This document shows, one piece after another, positions 1 to 8,020 of a stretch of DNA of 64,000 bases. Each line of letters opens with the position of its first letter. Position 1 is the stretch's first letter. Source of the DNA: an uncultured Oscillospiraceae bacterium (GTDB lineage Bacteria > Bacillota > Clostridia > Oscillospirales > Ruminococcaceae). The position numbers and the translations under genes are program-made. Under the pieces are notes generated by a model. That model saw only the letters and a program-made list of their open reading frames with translations. It did no database searches and was not told the origin of the DNA. The stretch spans positions 1 to 64,000 of the forward strand of contig UQDG01000006.1 of the NCBI GenBank assembly GCA_900539695.1. The letters are read 5' to 3'.

Positions 1-44
1 GATAGTTGGCTGGAGACGGCCTGTGAAAATAGGTAGATGCCGAC
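1..44 (+). rRNA. rrf: 5S ribosomal RNA, 3' end only
   Basis: The first 44 bases match the 3' part of a Gram-positive 5S rRNA: the loop and helix segment around GGCTGGAGACGGCC followed by GAAAATAGGTAGATGCCGAC, where the terminal helix ends. A strong terminator follows at 61-92, as expected at the end of an rRNA operon. The rest of the gene, and presumably 16S and 23S, lie before the window. Recognised by eye; a covariance-model search was not possible. Confidence 0.8.
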
Positions 45-60
45 TTCTCTTTTAAGTAAA

Positions 61-92
61 GCGCCTTATCCCGCAAGGGGTAGGGCGCTTTT
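61..92 (+). terminator. Rho-independent terminator of the rRNA operon
   Basis: A 12-bp stem (GCGCCTTATCCC with GGGGTAGGGCGC, two G-T pairs) closes a GCAA tetraloop and is followed by TTTT. It lies 17 nt after the end of 5S rRNA. Confidence 0.85.
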
Positions 93-130
93 GCTCTTTG
101 TTTCGTGATTTGTGATAGGGGATATGGAGA

Positions 131-215
131 TAGTAGGGACGCGCACTATGCGTCCGCAAAGCGAGTGACAACGCAAATCCGCGGGTGAACAATGTTCGTC
201 CTGACGATGTGCAAT
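131..215. repeat. Dispersed palindromic repeat, family B (partly degenerate)
   Basis: Contains GTAGGGACGCGCACTATGCG followed by TCCGC and, about 50 nt later, GGGTGAACAATGTTCGTCC. The pattern of a GGGCG(C/A)NCATTG-type half followed by its near complement recurs at 39301-39356 and 39822-39893. No coding signal is seen. The rest of 93-404 holds only the promoter listed next and the 5' leader of the hydrolase gene. Confidence 0.5.
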
Positions 216-249
216 TACGAAAAATGACATCTATTTTACCGTGAATCTC

Positions 250-278
250 TTTACAATATAAAATTGTCGATTTATAAT
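250..278 (+). promoter_or_regulatory. Sigma-70/SigA promoter for the phosphotriesterase-family gene
   Basis: TTTACA at 250-255, a 17-nt spacer, then a perfect TATAAT at 273-278. It lies about 125 nt upstream of the ATG at 405 and is the only good promoter between the rRNA terminator and that gene. Confidence 0.65.
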
Positions 279-404
279 AATGGCAATGTACGTGCTGCAT
301 AATTTCTCCGAGTTTCACATTTTTGGGCTGCCTAGGTATCTGGAATCTGCCTGGCTTTCAAATGTGGGCAGGGCTTTGCTTTGCCAAAATGGAGGAATAC
401 GACG

Positions 405-1334
405 ATGATTCGTAATACGGCTGTTACTGTATGTGGCCCGCTAAATGTAAACAAATTGGGCGTTACCTATGTGCATGAGCACCTGATGGTAAAACCCCAG
501 CTGCCGGATGAGTATTATATCCCTTATACGCTGGATGACGAGGCGGCTTCGACGGAGGAGACCCGCAGTTTTTCCGCAGCCGGGGGTGAGACCCTGGTGG
601 AGATGACGCCGATCAACTACGGCCGCAACGTAAAGGCCTATCAGCGCATTGCGCAGGCTACCGGTGTGCATGTCATCTGCTGCACAGGCTTCCACAAGCA
701 GCTGTTTATGCCGCCTTGGTTTGGCGATAAAACCGACGGTGAGCTGTATGATATTCTGATGGACGAAGTGACGAATGGCCTGGATGACACCGAGATCCAC
801 CCGGGTGTTATCAAGCTGGGCACCAGCTTTGAGGAAGTGACCGCCGCCGAAAAGCGCTCCATCGAGGCAGTGGCCCGCGTACACCGCGATACGGGCATCC
901 CCATCAGCACCCACTGCGACAAGGGCACAATGGGCATGGACCAGCTGCGCCTGCTGGAAAAACACGGTGTCGATCCGAAGAATGTGCTGCTGTGCCACAT
1001 TGACAGCAAGATGGATACGGACTATGCCATCCGGCTTTGCCGCGAGGGCGCTACCATTTGCCTGGACCATGTTGGCCGAGAACTGCAGGATCGCGATTCC
1101 TTTCGCGTGCGGATGGTCACGGCGCTGGTGGAGGCCGGCTGCGTAGACCACGTGACCTTGGCCGGCGATATGGGCAAGAAGAACTATCTGCCTGCCTACG
1201 GCGGTAAGCCCGGCTTCACCTATATTCTGACCGACCTGAAGGCGGAACTGCTGCCTTACATCGGCGAAGAAAACTTCCACAAAATGATGGTAGAGAACCC
1301 CAAACGAATTTTCGCCTGGAAATATAACGACTAA
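405..1334 (+). CDS. Phosphotriesterase-family metal-dependent hydrolase (PHP/PTE-related)
   Basis: A 309-aa TIM-barrel amidohydrolase of the bacterial phosphotriesterase family. The binuclear metal ligands can be read in order: H24 and H26 in VHEH, the bridging lysine K137 (VIKLGTS), H170 (ISTHCD), H198 (LLCHID) and D255 (LAGDMG). The ATG at 405 follows GGAGG by 9 nt; a TTG eight codons upstream lacks a suitable RBS. No signal peptide, so cytoplasmic. Members often sit beside PTS genes and their regulators and act as lactonases or esterases on sugar-derived substrates, so the LevR-type regulator 22 nt downstream fits. True organophosphate activity is not implied; the natural substrate is unknown. 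Confidence 0.85.
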   Translation: MIRNTAVTVCGPLNVNKLGVTYVHEHLMVKPQLPDEYYIPYTLDDEAASTEETRSFSAAGGETLVEMTPINYGRNVKAYQRIAQATGVHVICCTGFHKQLFMPPWFGDKTDGELYDILMDEVTNGLDDTEIHPGVIKLGTSFEEVTAAEKRSIEAVARVHRDTGIPISTHCDKGTMGMDQLRLLEKHGVDPKNVLLCHIDSKMDTDYAIRLCREGATICLDHVGRELQDRDSFRVRMVTALVEAGCVDHVTLAGDMGKKNYLPAYGGKPGFTYILTDLKAELLPYIGEENFHKMMVENPKRIFAWKYND

Positions 1335-1356
1335 CATAGAAAAAGGAGGGGCAGCA

Positions 1357-3426
1357 ATGGCCACTCTGACTGAACTGATCCGACAGGAAGACCCCAAACG
1401 CCCCTATACCGATGAACAACTGGCCCAGATGTTGCAGCTGCGCCGCGAACAGGTAGTGGAACTGCGGCGGATCAACGGCATTCCTAACTCCTGGATGCGG
1501 CTGCGCCCGGCGCTGGTGGTAGAGATGCAGAAACTTCTGGAGCAGGAGCCGGGGCTTTCGGATCGGTCGCTGACCCTGCGGCTGAACGCGATGGGCTACA
1601 ATGTCTCGCGCTATCTGGTAAAGGAACTGCACAGCAATTTGCCAGAAAAAGAAGCCGAGCCGCAGCCTGAACCGGCCGTAGAAATCACCACGCAAGAGGA
1701 AACCGAGGGCACCAACGTGTTTGCCGGGATGATTGGCTACGACGGCGGCCTGAAAGCGCAGATCCATCAAGCGAAGGCAGCGGTATCTTATCCACCCAAC
1801 GGCCTGCACACACTCATTATTGGTCCGTCTGGTTCCGGCAAAACGTTTCTGGCAGAGAATATGTACCACTATGCGGTGCAGCAGGGCCTGCTGGCGCCGG
1901 ATGCCCCCTTTGTCTCCTTCAACTGCGCCGATTACGCCGACAACCCGCAGCTACTGAACAGCCAGTTGTTTGGCTATGTGCGCGGCGCGTTCAGCGGCGC
2001 CAACGCCACCAAGGACGGCCTGGTGCAGAAGGCAGACGGCGGCATCCTGTTTTTGGATGAGATCCACCGTCTGTCCGGGGAAGGGCAGGAAATGCTTTTC
2101 TACCTGCTGGACAAGGGCAGCTACCGCCGACTTGGCGATTCCGGCCCGGCACGCAAGGTCAATGTGCGGCTGATCGCCGCTACCACCTCTTCGCCGGAGT
2201 CGGCCCTGCTGCTGACGTTCCGCCGCCGTATCCCCATCGTCATCTCGATGCCCGGCATCGCTGACCGCCCGATGGCGGAGCGGTTTGCCGTGCTGCAAAG
2301 CATCTTTGCGGGAGAGTACAAGAAGATCGACCGCAAGCTGGTGGTGGAGCGGGAGGCCGTGCGCATCTTATTGCAATATGATTGTCCCGGCAACATCGGC
2401 CAGATGCAGAGCGACATCCAGGTCTGCTGCGCCAACGCGTTTTTGGAGAGCGTCTCCAAGCAGGAAGACACCGTTTACATCCGTGCCGAACTGGTGCAGC
2501 AGTTGATCTCGGCGGGCAGCCTGACCCGTTCGCTGGAAGTGGAAAGCTGTTATGATCGGCAGCTGGTCTTCCCGCAGGTGGAGGACGACGCCAGTCAAAC
2601 GCTGGATAAAATGTACTACCGACTGAAAGAAATTGCCGAGGAAGACTGCACGCCTGAAGCGCGGATGAAAGCCCTGCAGACCGTACTGCTGGGCCGCGTG
2701 CTGCCGCAGAACAACCTGCACAATAACAACACGGCGAAATCGCTGGAGCAGGAGCGGCAGGAAGTGCGCAAGGTCGTGCTGGCTGTGCTGGCCGAGATGC
2801 GGGACAGCCTGAATTCCTGCCGCAAGGACTTTGAGGACGCGTTAGTGCTCAGCCTGACCACGGATGTGCCCCAAAACGCCAACGGTGCACAGATTTCACT
2901 GACGGAAAAGTACCCGGCTGAGATGGAACTGGCCCAACAGTTCATTGACCGTTTCCGCGCCAAGCGGCCTTGCAATATAAGCGACTACAAGCGGCAGATG
3001 CTCACCCTGTGCCTGGCGGCATTCTCGGCCCGCAAGATGGAGCGGCGCATCCGGATCATACTGATGGCTCACGGCCAGGTCGGCCCGGCCATGGCCGAGG
3101 TCGTGAACCATAAACAAAATATCCCCCTGCTGAATTCATTGGCAGGGGGAGTTGTTTGTAATAGGGTCACACCCAGCGGCCAAAGCGGTATTGCGGCTTG
3201 GTCGGCTCGGGTGGGACAAGTTCATCACCCAGGTAGACTTCAATGCTGTTGCGGCGCAGGCGGCGGGCGATGGGGGTTGGCAGCTTGCTGTACCCGGCTT
3301 TCAGGTTTGGCGGGCGGCCGTCGATCGAGTGGCAGTCGGTGCAAAGCAGATGCACCAGGTTCCATTCCAGCAATTTTAGCAGCCAGTGGGCCGTGCGGCC
3401 TTCCCGCACCAGGCCGCTGGCGTTGA
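1357..3426 (+). CDS. LevR-type sigma-54-dependent PTS regulator, 3'-truncated
   Basis: An N-terminal DNA-binding region (about 1-100) is followed by an AAA+ module with Walker A GPSGSGKT (156-163), the sigma-54 contact loop GAFSGA (210-215) and Walker B GGILFLDE (229-236). A PRD-like helical region (about 415-560) comes next, then the start of a mannose-family EIIA domain with its phosphorylatable His572 (ILMAHG). Homology stops near residue 584 (AEVVN). The frame then reads through a terminator hairpin at 3123-3149 and about 260 nt antisense to cpsB, so the last 100 residues are not native. LevR-family regulators normally run to about 900 residues or more with EIIA, EIIB and a second PRD. 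The DNA-binding and ATPase parts look intact; regulation by PTS phosphorylation is probably lost. Start GTG/ATG choice: ATG 1357 after AAAGGAGGGG. Confidence 0.75.
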   Translation: MATLTELIRQEDPKRPYTDEQLAQMLQLRREQVVELRRINGIPNSWMRLRPALVVEMQKLLEQEPGLSDRSLTLRLNAMGYNVSRYLVKELHSNLPEKEAEPQPEPAVEITTQEETEGTNVFAGMIGYDGGLKAQIHQAKAAVSYPPNGLHTLIIGPSGSGKTFLAENMYHYAVQQGLLAPDAPFVSFNCADYADNPQLLNSQLFGYVRGAFSGANATKDGLVQKADGGILFLDEIHRLSGEGQEMLFYLLDKGSYRRLGDSGPARKVNVRLIAATTSSPESALLLTFRRRIPIVISMPGIADRPMAERFAVLQSIFAGEYKKIDRKLVVEREAVRILLQYDCPGNIGQMQSDIQVCCANAFLESVSKQEDTVYIRAELVQQLISAGSLTRSLEVESCYDRQLVFPQVEDDASQTLDKMYYRLKEIAEEDCTPEARMKALQTVLLGRVLPQNNLHNNNTAKSLEQERQEVRKVVLAVLAEMRDSLNSCRKDFEDALVLSLTTDVPQNANGAQISLTEKYPAEMELAQQFIDRFRAKRPCNISDYKRQMLTLCLAAFSARKMERRIRIILMAHGQVGPAMAEVVNHKQNIPLLNSLAGGVVCNRVTPSGQSGIAAWSARVGQVHHPGRLQCCCGAGGGRWGLAACCTRLSGLAGGRRSSGSRCKADAPGSIPAILAASGPCGLPAPGRWR
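3123..3149 (-). terminator. Terminator of the sortase/BY-kinase operon
   Basis: CCCCCTGC at 3123-3130 pairs with GCAGGGGG at 3142-3149. On the minus strand it is followed by an AT-rich run (ATATTTTGTTT), 17 nt after the cpsB stop. It lies inside the overrunning reading frame of the truncated plus-strand regulator. Confidence 0.8.
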
Positions 3427-3922
3427 TCTGCGCCAGACAGCCCACGCTGACCCAGTTGTACAGCAGGGTAGGGTCCTCGGTCACGAAAGGATAACGCTCC
3501 ACATGGGCCAGAATCGGCGTATAGCCGCGCTGGCGCACAGCGTACAGCGTTTCGTCAATGCCTGCGGGGTGGCAGGTGGTAGGGAATTCGATAAGAATGT
3601 AGTTTGATTTGGCAAAGGCCAGCGCGCGCAAATCAAGACTGGGCAGAGCCGTTGTAAAGTACACCTCCGCACCCAACTTGGCCGCCAGCGGCAGGCCGGT
3701 CTCTTTGGCGGCCTTGGCTACCTGTAAAAACGCGGCGCGGCGCTTTGCGGCAAAATCCTCTACCGAGATACGCTCATAATGGAAGTGTGGGGTAAATACA
3801 ATGCCAGCCACACCGTCCTGAATTTCTTTGCGCAAAAGCGCCATGGAAATGTTCAGGTCCCGGGCACCATCATCGATGCCGGGCAGGATATGGCAATGCA
3901 GGTCTACCAAATTCTGGCTCAT
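3167..3922 (-). CDS. cpsB: CpsB/CapC-type PHP-domain tyrosine-protein phosphatase
   Basis: This 251-aa protein carries the polymerase-and-histidinol-phosphatase metal motifs: DLHCHILPGIDDGA near the N-terminus, TPHFHYE, ILAHVERYP and CTDCHSIDGRPP. These are the hallmarks of Mn-dependent phosphatases that dephosphorylate bacterial tyrosine kinases controlling surface polysaccharide assembly. Its ATG overlaps the stop of the BY-kinase gene by 4 nt, so the two are translationally coupled as in known capsule operons. It is the last gene of the operon. No signal peptide, so cytoplasmic. The protein target is most likely the tyrosine cluster of the adjacent kinase (inference). Confidence 0.85.
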   Translation of the reverse strand: MSQNLVDLHCHILPGIDDGARDLNISMALLRKEIQDGVAGIVFTPHFHYERISVEDFAAKRRAAFLQVAKAAKETGLPLAAKLGAEVYFTTALPSLDLRALAFAKSNYILIEFPTTCHPAGIDETLYAVRQRGYTPILAHVERYPFVTEDPTLLYNWVSVGCLAQINASGLVREGRTAHWLLKLLEWNLVHLLCTDCHSIDGRPPNLKAGYSKLPTPIARRLRRNSIEVYLGDELVPPEPTKPQYRFGRWV

Positions 3923-4671
3923 TCGTTGCTGCTATCCTGTTTTGTGTCGTAGTAACCATAAGAGTACGCGTAGGAGTAGCCGTCTTTGCGGCCGGTCTTT
4001 TTGGCATTATAGCCATTCATCACGACGCCGAGAATGTGGGCGTCAACGGCTTCCAGGTTCTTTTTGCTCAGCTGGGCACCCTGAATGGTGGTGACACCGG
4101 GGCGGACAACCAGCAGAACACCATCCGATACACGGCTCAGAACGGCGGCATCGGTCACCACCGAGACAGGCGGCGTGTCCACAATTACATAGTCATAGGT
4201 CTGCTGCAGAGCCGTAAAAATCCGCTCTACAATAGGGGTGGAGAGGAGTTCTGCGGGATTCGGCGGAATCGTACCAACGGGCAATACCGTAATGCCGTTG
4301 TCTTTCAGACGCAGCAGGGCGTCCGGCAGCTTGCCTACATCCTTTGTTGTGATGACATTCGTCAGACCACTGTGGCTGCGGGGAATGCGCAGATAGCGGG
4401 AAATTGCGCTTTTACGCATATCGCAATCCACCAGAACAACACGCTTGTTGGAGGCTGCCAGCGTGATGGCCAGGTTAATGGCTACGTTGCTCTTGCCTTC
4501 CTCCGGAACCGAAGAGGTAATCAAGATGGTTTTACAGTTGCTGGTAGCAGAGAGAAATTCCAGATTGGTACGCAGGGATTTATAGGCTTCTACAAACTGA
4601 AACGGTGCATCCTTGCTGACAACAAACAATTCTCGATGGGAAGTACGGGACTTCTTTTTATTTGCACTCAT
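3919..4671 (-). CDS. cpsD: CpsD/CapB-type bacterial tyrosine kinase (BY-kinase)
   Basis: A 250-aa P-loop kinase with Walker A SSVPEEGKSN, Walker A' VVLVDCDMR and Walker B VIVDTPP. Its tail has a tyrosine-rich autophosphorylation cluster (GYSYAYSYGYYD). As in Firmicute systems the kinase is separate from its membrane activator, encoded just upstream with a 4-nt overlap. Such kinases cycle between phosphorylated and unphosphorylated states to control length or attachment of surface polysaccharide. No glycosyltransferase or flippase gene lies nearby, so the assembly process governed here is unclear. Confidence 0.9.
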   Translation of the reverse strand: MSANKKKSRTSHRELFVVSKDAPFQFVEAYKSLRTNLEFLSATSNCKTILITSSVPEEGKSNVAINLAITLAASNKRVVLVDCDMRKSAISRYLRIPRSHSGLTNVITTKDVGKLPDALLRLKDNGITVLPVGTIPPNPAELLSTPIVERIFTALQQTYDYVIVDTPPVSVVTDAAVLSRVSDGVLLVVRPGVTTIQGAQLSKKNLEAVDAHILGVVMNGYNAKKTGRKDGYSYAYSYGYYDTKQDSSNE

Positions 4672-5363
4672 TTCTTTTTGCCCCTCTCGTATTCAGGAAT
4701 GACACCCACAACCGTGAGATCCAGGTATTTTGCGATGTCTTCTTCACTTTTGATCTTATTGTCCAGCAAAACCTGCAGGAAGATAACACCCAGGCAGAGT
4801 ACCAACCCTACCATACCAGCCAGAGCGGTATTCTTCAGGACGTTGGGGGAAACCGGTTCCGTAGGGACAGGTGCCTGAGAAATAACCTTGACAGAGCCAG
4901 CCTCCACAGCTTCCAGAATGGCATCAGGGGAGACTTCTGTAATTTTGTTGCAAACCTGCTGGGCCCATTCAGGATTATTGCTGCGGACCGTAATTTTCAT
5001 AACCTGCGTATCATCTACGGCGGCTACCGTTACGCGGTCTTTCAACTCTCCGTAAGTCAGAGAAAGTCCGAGGTCATTGATAACCTGCTGCAGCACAGTA
5101 TCGCTTTTGATAATGATGCTGTAGGTAGAAACCAGCTTGGTTGCCGAGTTGATCTGGTCGCTGGTAACATTGGAAGTGGTATCCTGGCGGGTGTTGACGA
5201 TCATCAGGGCCGAGGATTCGTATTGGGGTGTCATGGCAAACTTGGAGACGGCAAAACCGACAACCGCAGCAGCCAGTGTGCAAAGGATCAGGATTGCCAG
5301 ATGCTGCCGGACGGCATTCAAGACTTCCAGCAGGTCTATGGTATCGTATTCTTCGTTTTCCAC
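4668..5363 (-). CDS. cpsC: CpsC/CapA-type chain-length determinant and kinase activator (Wzz family)
   Basis: 231 aa with two membrane helices (about 21-43 and 174-197) flanking an extracytoplasmic Wzz-like domain. The second helix is followed by a cytoplasmic tail of the kind that activates the separate BY-kinase. The start follows AGGAGG after a 15-nt gap from the upstream membrane-protein gene. It is encoded directly before the kinase and phosphatase, the classic C-D-B module, though the usual order places cpsB first. Confidence 0.85.
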   Translation of the reverse strand: MENEEYDTIDLLEVLNAVRQHLAILILCTLAAAVVGFAVSKFAMTPQYESSALMIVNTRQDTTSNVTSDQINSATKLVSTYSIIIKSDTVLQQVINDLGLSLTYGELKDRVTVAAVDDTQVMKITVRSNNPEWAQQVCNKITEVSPDAILEAVEAGSVKVISQAPVPTEPVSPNVLKNTALAGMVGLVLCLGVIFLQVLLDNKIKSEEDIAKYLDLTVVGVIPEYERGKKK

Positions 5364-5377
5364 GGGTTGAATCCTCC

Positions 5378-6247
5378 TCAGGTTTTGTTTTGATATTGAC
5401 GCTTCAACTGATGATGCGCCACGAACATAAAGCCCAACAGAATGACAGCTACCAGCGCATAGATAACCGCAAAGGTGCCCAAGCTGCTAAACATATTACG
5501 CAGATAGGTAAGAACCAGCGCCCGGATAGAGGCTGGCTCCAGAGAAAAATGATCCAGCCCCAGCAGGGGATAGAGGGCAGTGGCACCCAATGCACACAGG
5601 AGAGCGCTGGCCGTAAAGGTGAAGGTCAGGCAGCGCACACCAAGACGGGAGCTGCCTGCCAGACGCAGCATCAGCACCAGCGAAACAGCACAAAGCAGCG
5701 CCGTAACAATGACACCCGGCAGCGCCAGACGATCAACCTTGGTAATGGCCGTGTACAACTGGCTTGCCAGAGGAATGGCAACGTAGTTTGCATAATCCAG
5801 ACGGCAGGCATCGGCCACAATCTCAACAGCGGACGCTACATCCTCGGTCACATCCTTACCGCGGCTGTTCAGGTCAGCTACCAGAACAGCATTGAGGTCG
5901 GTTTTGATATTCTCACGGGCATTGACAGCCGTATTGCCTGCATACAGGTCTGTCACAGCCTGTTCCATATCCGTGTTAATCTGGTCGCGGGAAAGGGTAG
6001 AGGTCATCACATCGGCATCAAAACCGGTGGATGCACCATAGCTGACATAGTTATCATACAGGTAGCTGTAGGCATAATCAGCAAAGCTGCTGCGCGTTAC
6101 CTGCTTGCGCATGAATCCCTCGCTGCATATAGTGGTCAGCAGCATCAGAAAAATGGCCAGAATCGCCAACAGCAGCGTGGACAGCCAGGACAAACCCAGT
6201 GCCCAGCCGACACTGCCGCGTTTCTTTTTTACATTATTTTTTTCCAA
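5378..6247 (-). CDS. Integral membrane protein of unknown function in the sortase/BY-kinase operon
   Basis: A 289-aa protein not recognised as a named family. A basic N-terminus (KKKRG) precedes one membrane helix (about 15-40), then about 125 residues likely outside the cell and rich in Asp, Tyr and Thr, then three more hydrophobic segments in the C-terminal half (about 175-200, 205-230 and 250-280). It sits between sortase and cpsC with 12- and 14-nt gaps, so it is certainly part of the operon. By position it could anchor or present the surface protein or couple the sortase to the kinase module; this is speculation from context. Confidence 0.7.
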   Translation of the reverse strand: MEKNNVKKKRGSVGWALGLSWLSTLLLAILAIFLMLLTTICSEGFMRKQVTRSSFADYAYSYLYDNYVSYGASTGFDADVMTSTLSRDQINTDMEQAVTDLYAGNTAVNARENIKTDLNAVLVADLNSRGKDVTEDVASAVEIVADACRLDYANYVAIPLASQLYTAITKVDRLALPGVIVTALLCAVSLVLMLRLAGSSRLGVRCLTFTFTASALLCALGATALYPLLGLDHFSLEPASIRALVLTYLRNMFSSLGTFAVIYALVAVILLGFMFVAHHQLKRQYQNKT

Positions 6248-6259
6248 ACAATCGCCCCC

Positions 6260-6970
6260 TTAGCTGTTTCTGTCCAGCACGGGGCCGGAGACATACCGTG
6301 CATACACAAAGAAGCGGTCCGGGGTAAAGCCCATAGCATCAAACGGGTAGCAGGTATACAGAATCAGATTTTCATCCTCGCGGGAGAAGTCGTAAGCGGA
6401 CGAGTCCTGATAATCCAGGATTTTTGTCTCCGTAACCTCATAGGTGTACACACCGTAGTGGGTGGTAATGGTTACGGTGGCCCCTTCTTCTGCATGCTGG
6501 AGATCATTGAAGAAAGTGTTGTTGTGGCCGGACAGCAGAATCGTTTTCCCTTCGCCGGGCAGACCGGCGCTGCTGTTCTCCATATAGGTGCCGACACCCT
6601 GGTTCAGGATTCGGTTGGTATCACCGTAATATACCGGGGCGTTCACGTTGGTGCCGGAAATCGTAATATCAGCATAGCGGTCACCCAACGTGGGGTAGGT
6701 AATGCTGCTGAAGGGAATCGTCTCCGGCTGGGCAGCGGCTTCCCCTGCCGCACCGCCGTCAATTACCGTACCGGCTTCAGCCAGCAGGTCCTGCGGCTGA
6801 GAAGCAGTTGTGTTGTCAAAGAACCAGCCCAGCATCATCTGGTAGGGCTGCAGCAGCACAAAGCTGAGTGCCGCCAGCAGGGCTGCCGTGACAGCCGCCA
6901 GCGCCAAAGGCACAACAACATAGGCCAGCGGACTGCTGTGGATGAAAGACCTTTTTTTACTATGTGGCAA
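6260..6970 (-). CDS. Class D sortase
   Basis: 236 aa with an N-terminal membrane helix (about 15-42) and a C-terminal sortase barrel. The catalytic triad is readable: His in LLSGHNN, Cys in ILYTCYPF and Arg in TPDRFFV. The TCYPF context is typical of class D. The start is a TTG at 6970 preceded by GGGAGGGG with an 8-nt spacer; there is no upstream ATG in frame. The gene immediately upstream encodes a secreted protein with a sorting-signal-like tail, its likely dedicated substrate. Confidence 0.88.
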   Translation of the reverse strand: MPHSKKRSFIHSSPLAYVVVPLALAAVTAALLAALSFVLLQPYQMMLGWFFDNTTASQPQDLLAEAGTVIDGGAAGEAAAQPETIPFSSITYPTLGDRYADITISGTNVNAPVYYGDTNRILNQGVGTYMENSSAGLPGEGKTILLSGHNNTFFNDLQHAEEGATVTITTHYGVYTYEVTETKILDYQDSSAYDFSREDENLILYTCYPFDAMGFTPDRFFVYARYVSGPVLDRNS

Positions 6971-7076
6971 GTTTTTAACCCCTCCCGAGCCAGGACGCAG
7001 ACACCAGCCGCGCCCGGCTATCCGTAAAGTATCTATCTGAAACAGGCAAGCACACTGCCTGAAAAGAACCTACAAA

Positions 7077-7102
7077 ACGGGCATCACCGAAGTGCTGCCC
7101 GT
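7077..7102 (-). terminator. UUCG-loop hairpin between surface-protein and sortase genes
   Basis: On the minus strand ACGGGCA-g-CAC-TTCG-GTG-a-TGCCCGT forms a stem closed by a UUCG tetraloop and is followed by TTTTG. It lies 38 nt after the stop of the small surface protein. A partial terminator here would make far more surface protein than sortase from one promoter. It could also stabilise the 3' end of a short processed mRNA. Confidence 0.7.
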
Positions 7103-7140
7103 CCTCCGATTAAGACAAGCTCATCGGATGCTGCATTGGC

Positions 7141-7746
7141 TTACAGAGCCAGCGCACTCTCCTTACGGACAGCCAGACCCAGGACACCAACAACAGACAG
7201 AACGATGGTAGCAATAACCATAGCGCTGTTGTCACCGGTAGCCTTGATGACTGCAGAAGAAGAAGCGGTGAGCGGGTTGGAAGCAGAAGCAACAGAGCCA
7301 TCGGTGGCAAACTTCCACTGGGTGGTGCCAGAGACACCGTTAGCGGAAGCAGTCGGCACAACGGCAACCTCGCTGCCGGAAGCAACGACATCGATGTTCA
7401 GGCTGATGCCTGCATCGCTGAAGATGCCGCCAACCTGGCTGAGAGCGGTGCTGACAGCAGTGCGGACATCGGCCTCGGTCTTGGCGCCGTTCAGGGCGTT
7501 CTTGGCCTGGGTCAAAGCGTTGCGCAGGGCAACGGAATTATCACGCAGGGCACGCAGCTGGGTCTCGTTCAGGCTGTTGACAACACCGTCCATGCCGTAA
7601 ACACCGGCGCTGGTCAGATAGCCGTTCACTTCGGCGCGGGCAGCACTCAGGTTCTCTACGTAATCGGTAGCGAACACACCGGTAGCAAAGACGCAAGCCA
7701 TGACAACGCTGACCAGCACCGCAACGAGCTTCTTGAACTTGTTCAT
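7141..7746 (-). CDS. Small secreted surface protein with sortase-type C-terminal signal
   Basis: 201 aa with a classic signal peptide (MNKFKK, hydrophobic 7-22, likely cleavage after VFA at 26). A helical Ala/Asn/Leu-rich middle (about 30-110) is followed by a Ser/Thr/Ala-rich region. The tail holds IKATGD (167-172), a hydrophobic helix (175-193) and a basic stop RK. IKATGD resembles the PKTGD-type motifs common in this group but lacks the proline. ATG 7746 follows AAAGGAGG. The first gene of the operon, directly before a class D sortase. Domain family not recognised. Confidence 0.75.
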   Translation of the reverse strand: MNKFKKLVAVLVSVVMACVFATGVFATDYVENLSAARAEVNGYLTSAGVYGMDGVVNSLNETQLRALRDNSVALRNALTQAKNALNGAKTEADVRTAVSTALSQVGGIFSDAGISLNIDVVASGSEVAVVPTASANGVSGTTQWKFATDGSVASASNPLTASSSAVIKATGDNSAMVIATIVLSVVGVLGLAVRKESALAL

Positions 7747-8020
7747 GATTTTTGTCCTCCTTTCTTCAAAAGTGCATCGCTGCGCAGGCAGTTATGCGCT
7801 TATAAAGCACAGTTGAAAAAACTCCCCTTTATAAGTATTCTTATTTTATCATAGAACCGAATGGAATGCTATATATTTTAGCCGAAAATGTCGAAAATGG
7901 TCGTTTTACCCAAAACAGCCCCTATATATAGGTTGGCTTGTTTGCGTCTTGGTCATTCCAGTGGGGTACGAAAATGAAAAAAGGGCTCGCACCCGACAAC
8001 GGCGGGCTGGTGGGGTGAAC

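Noticed and set aside
441..1397. Long minus-strand frame opposite the phosphotriesterase gene
   Set aside because: Shadow of the real gene: low-complexity His/Gln/Ala composition, no RBS, no recognisable motifs.
3427..3922. Plus-strand short frames over cpsB as the missing end of the LevR regulator
   Set aside because: Their translations show no EIIA, EIIB or PRD features, and the minus-strand cpsB frame accounts for the sequence.
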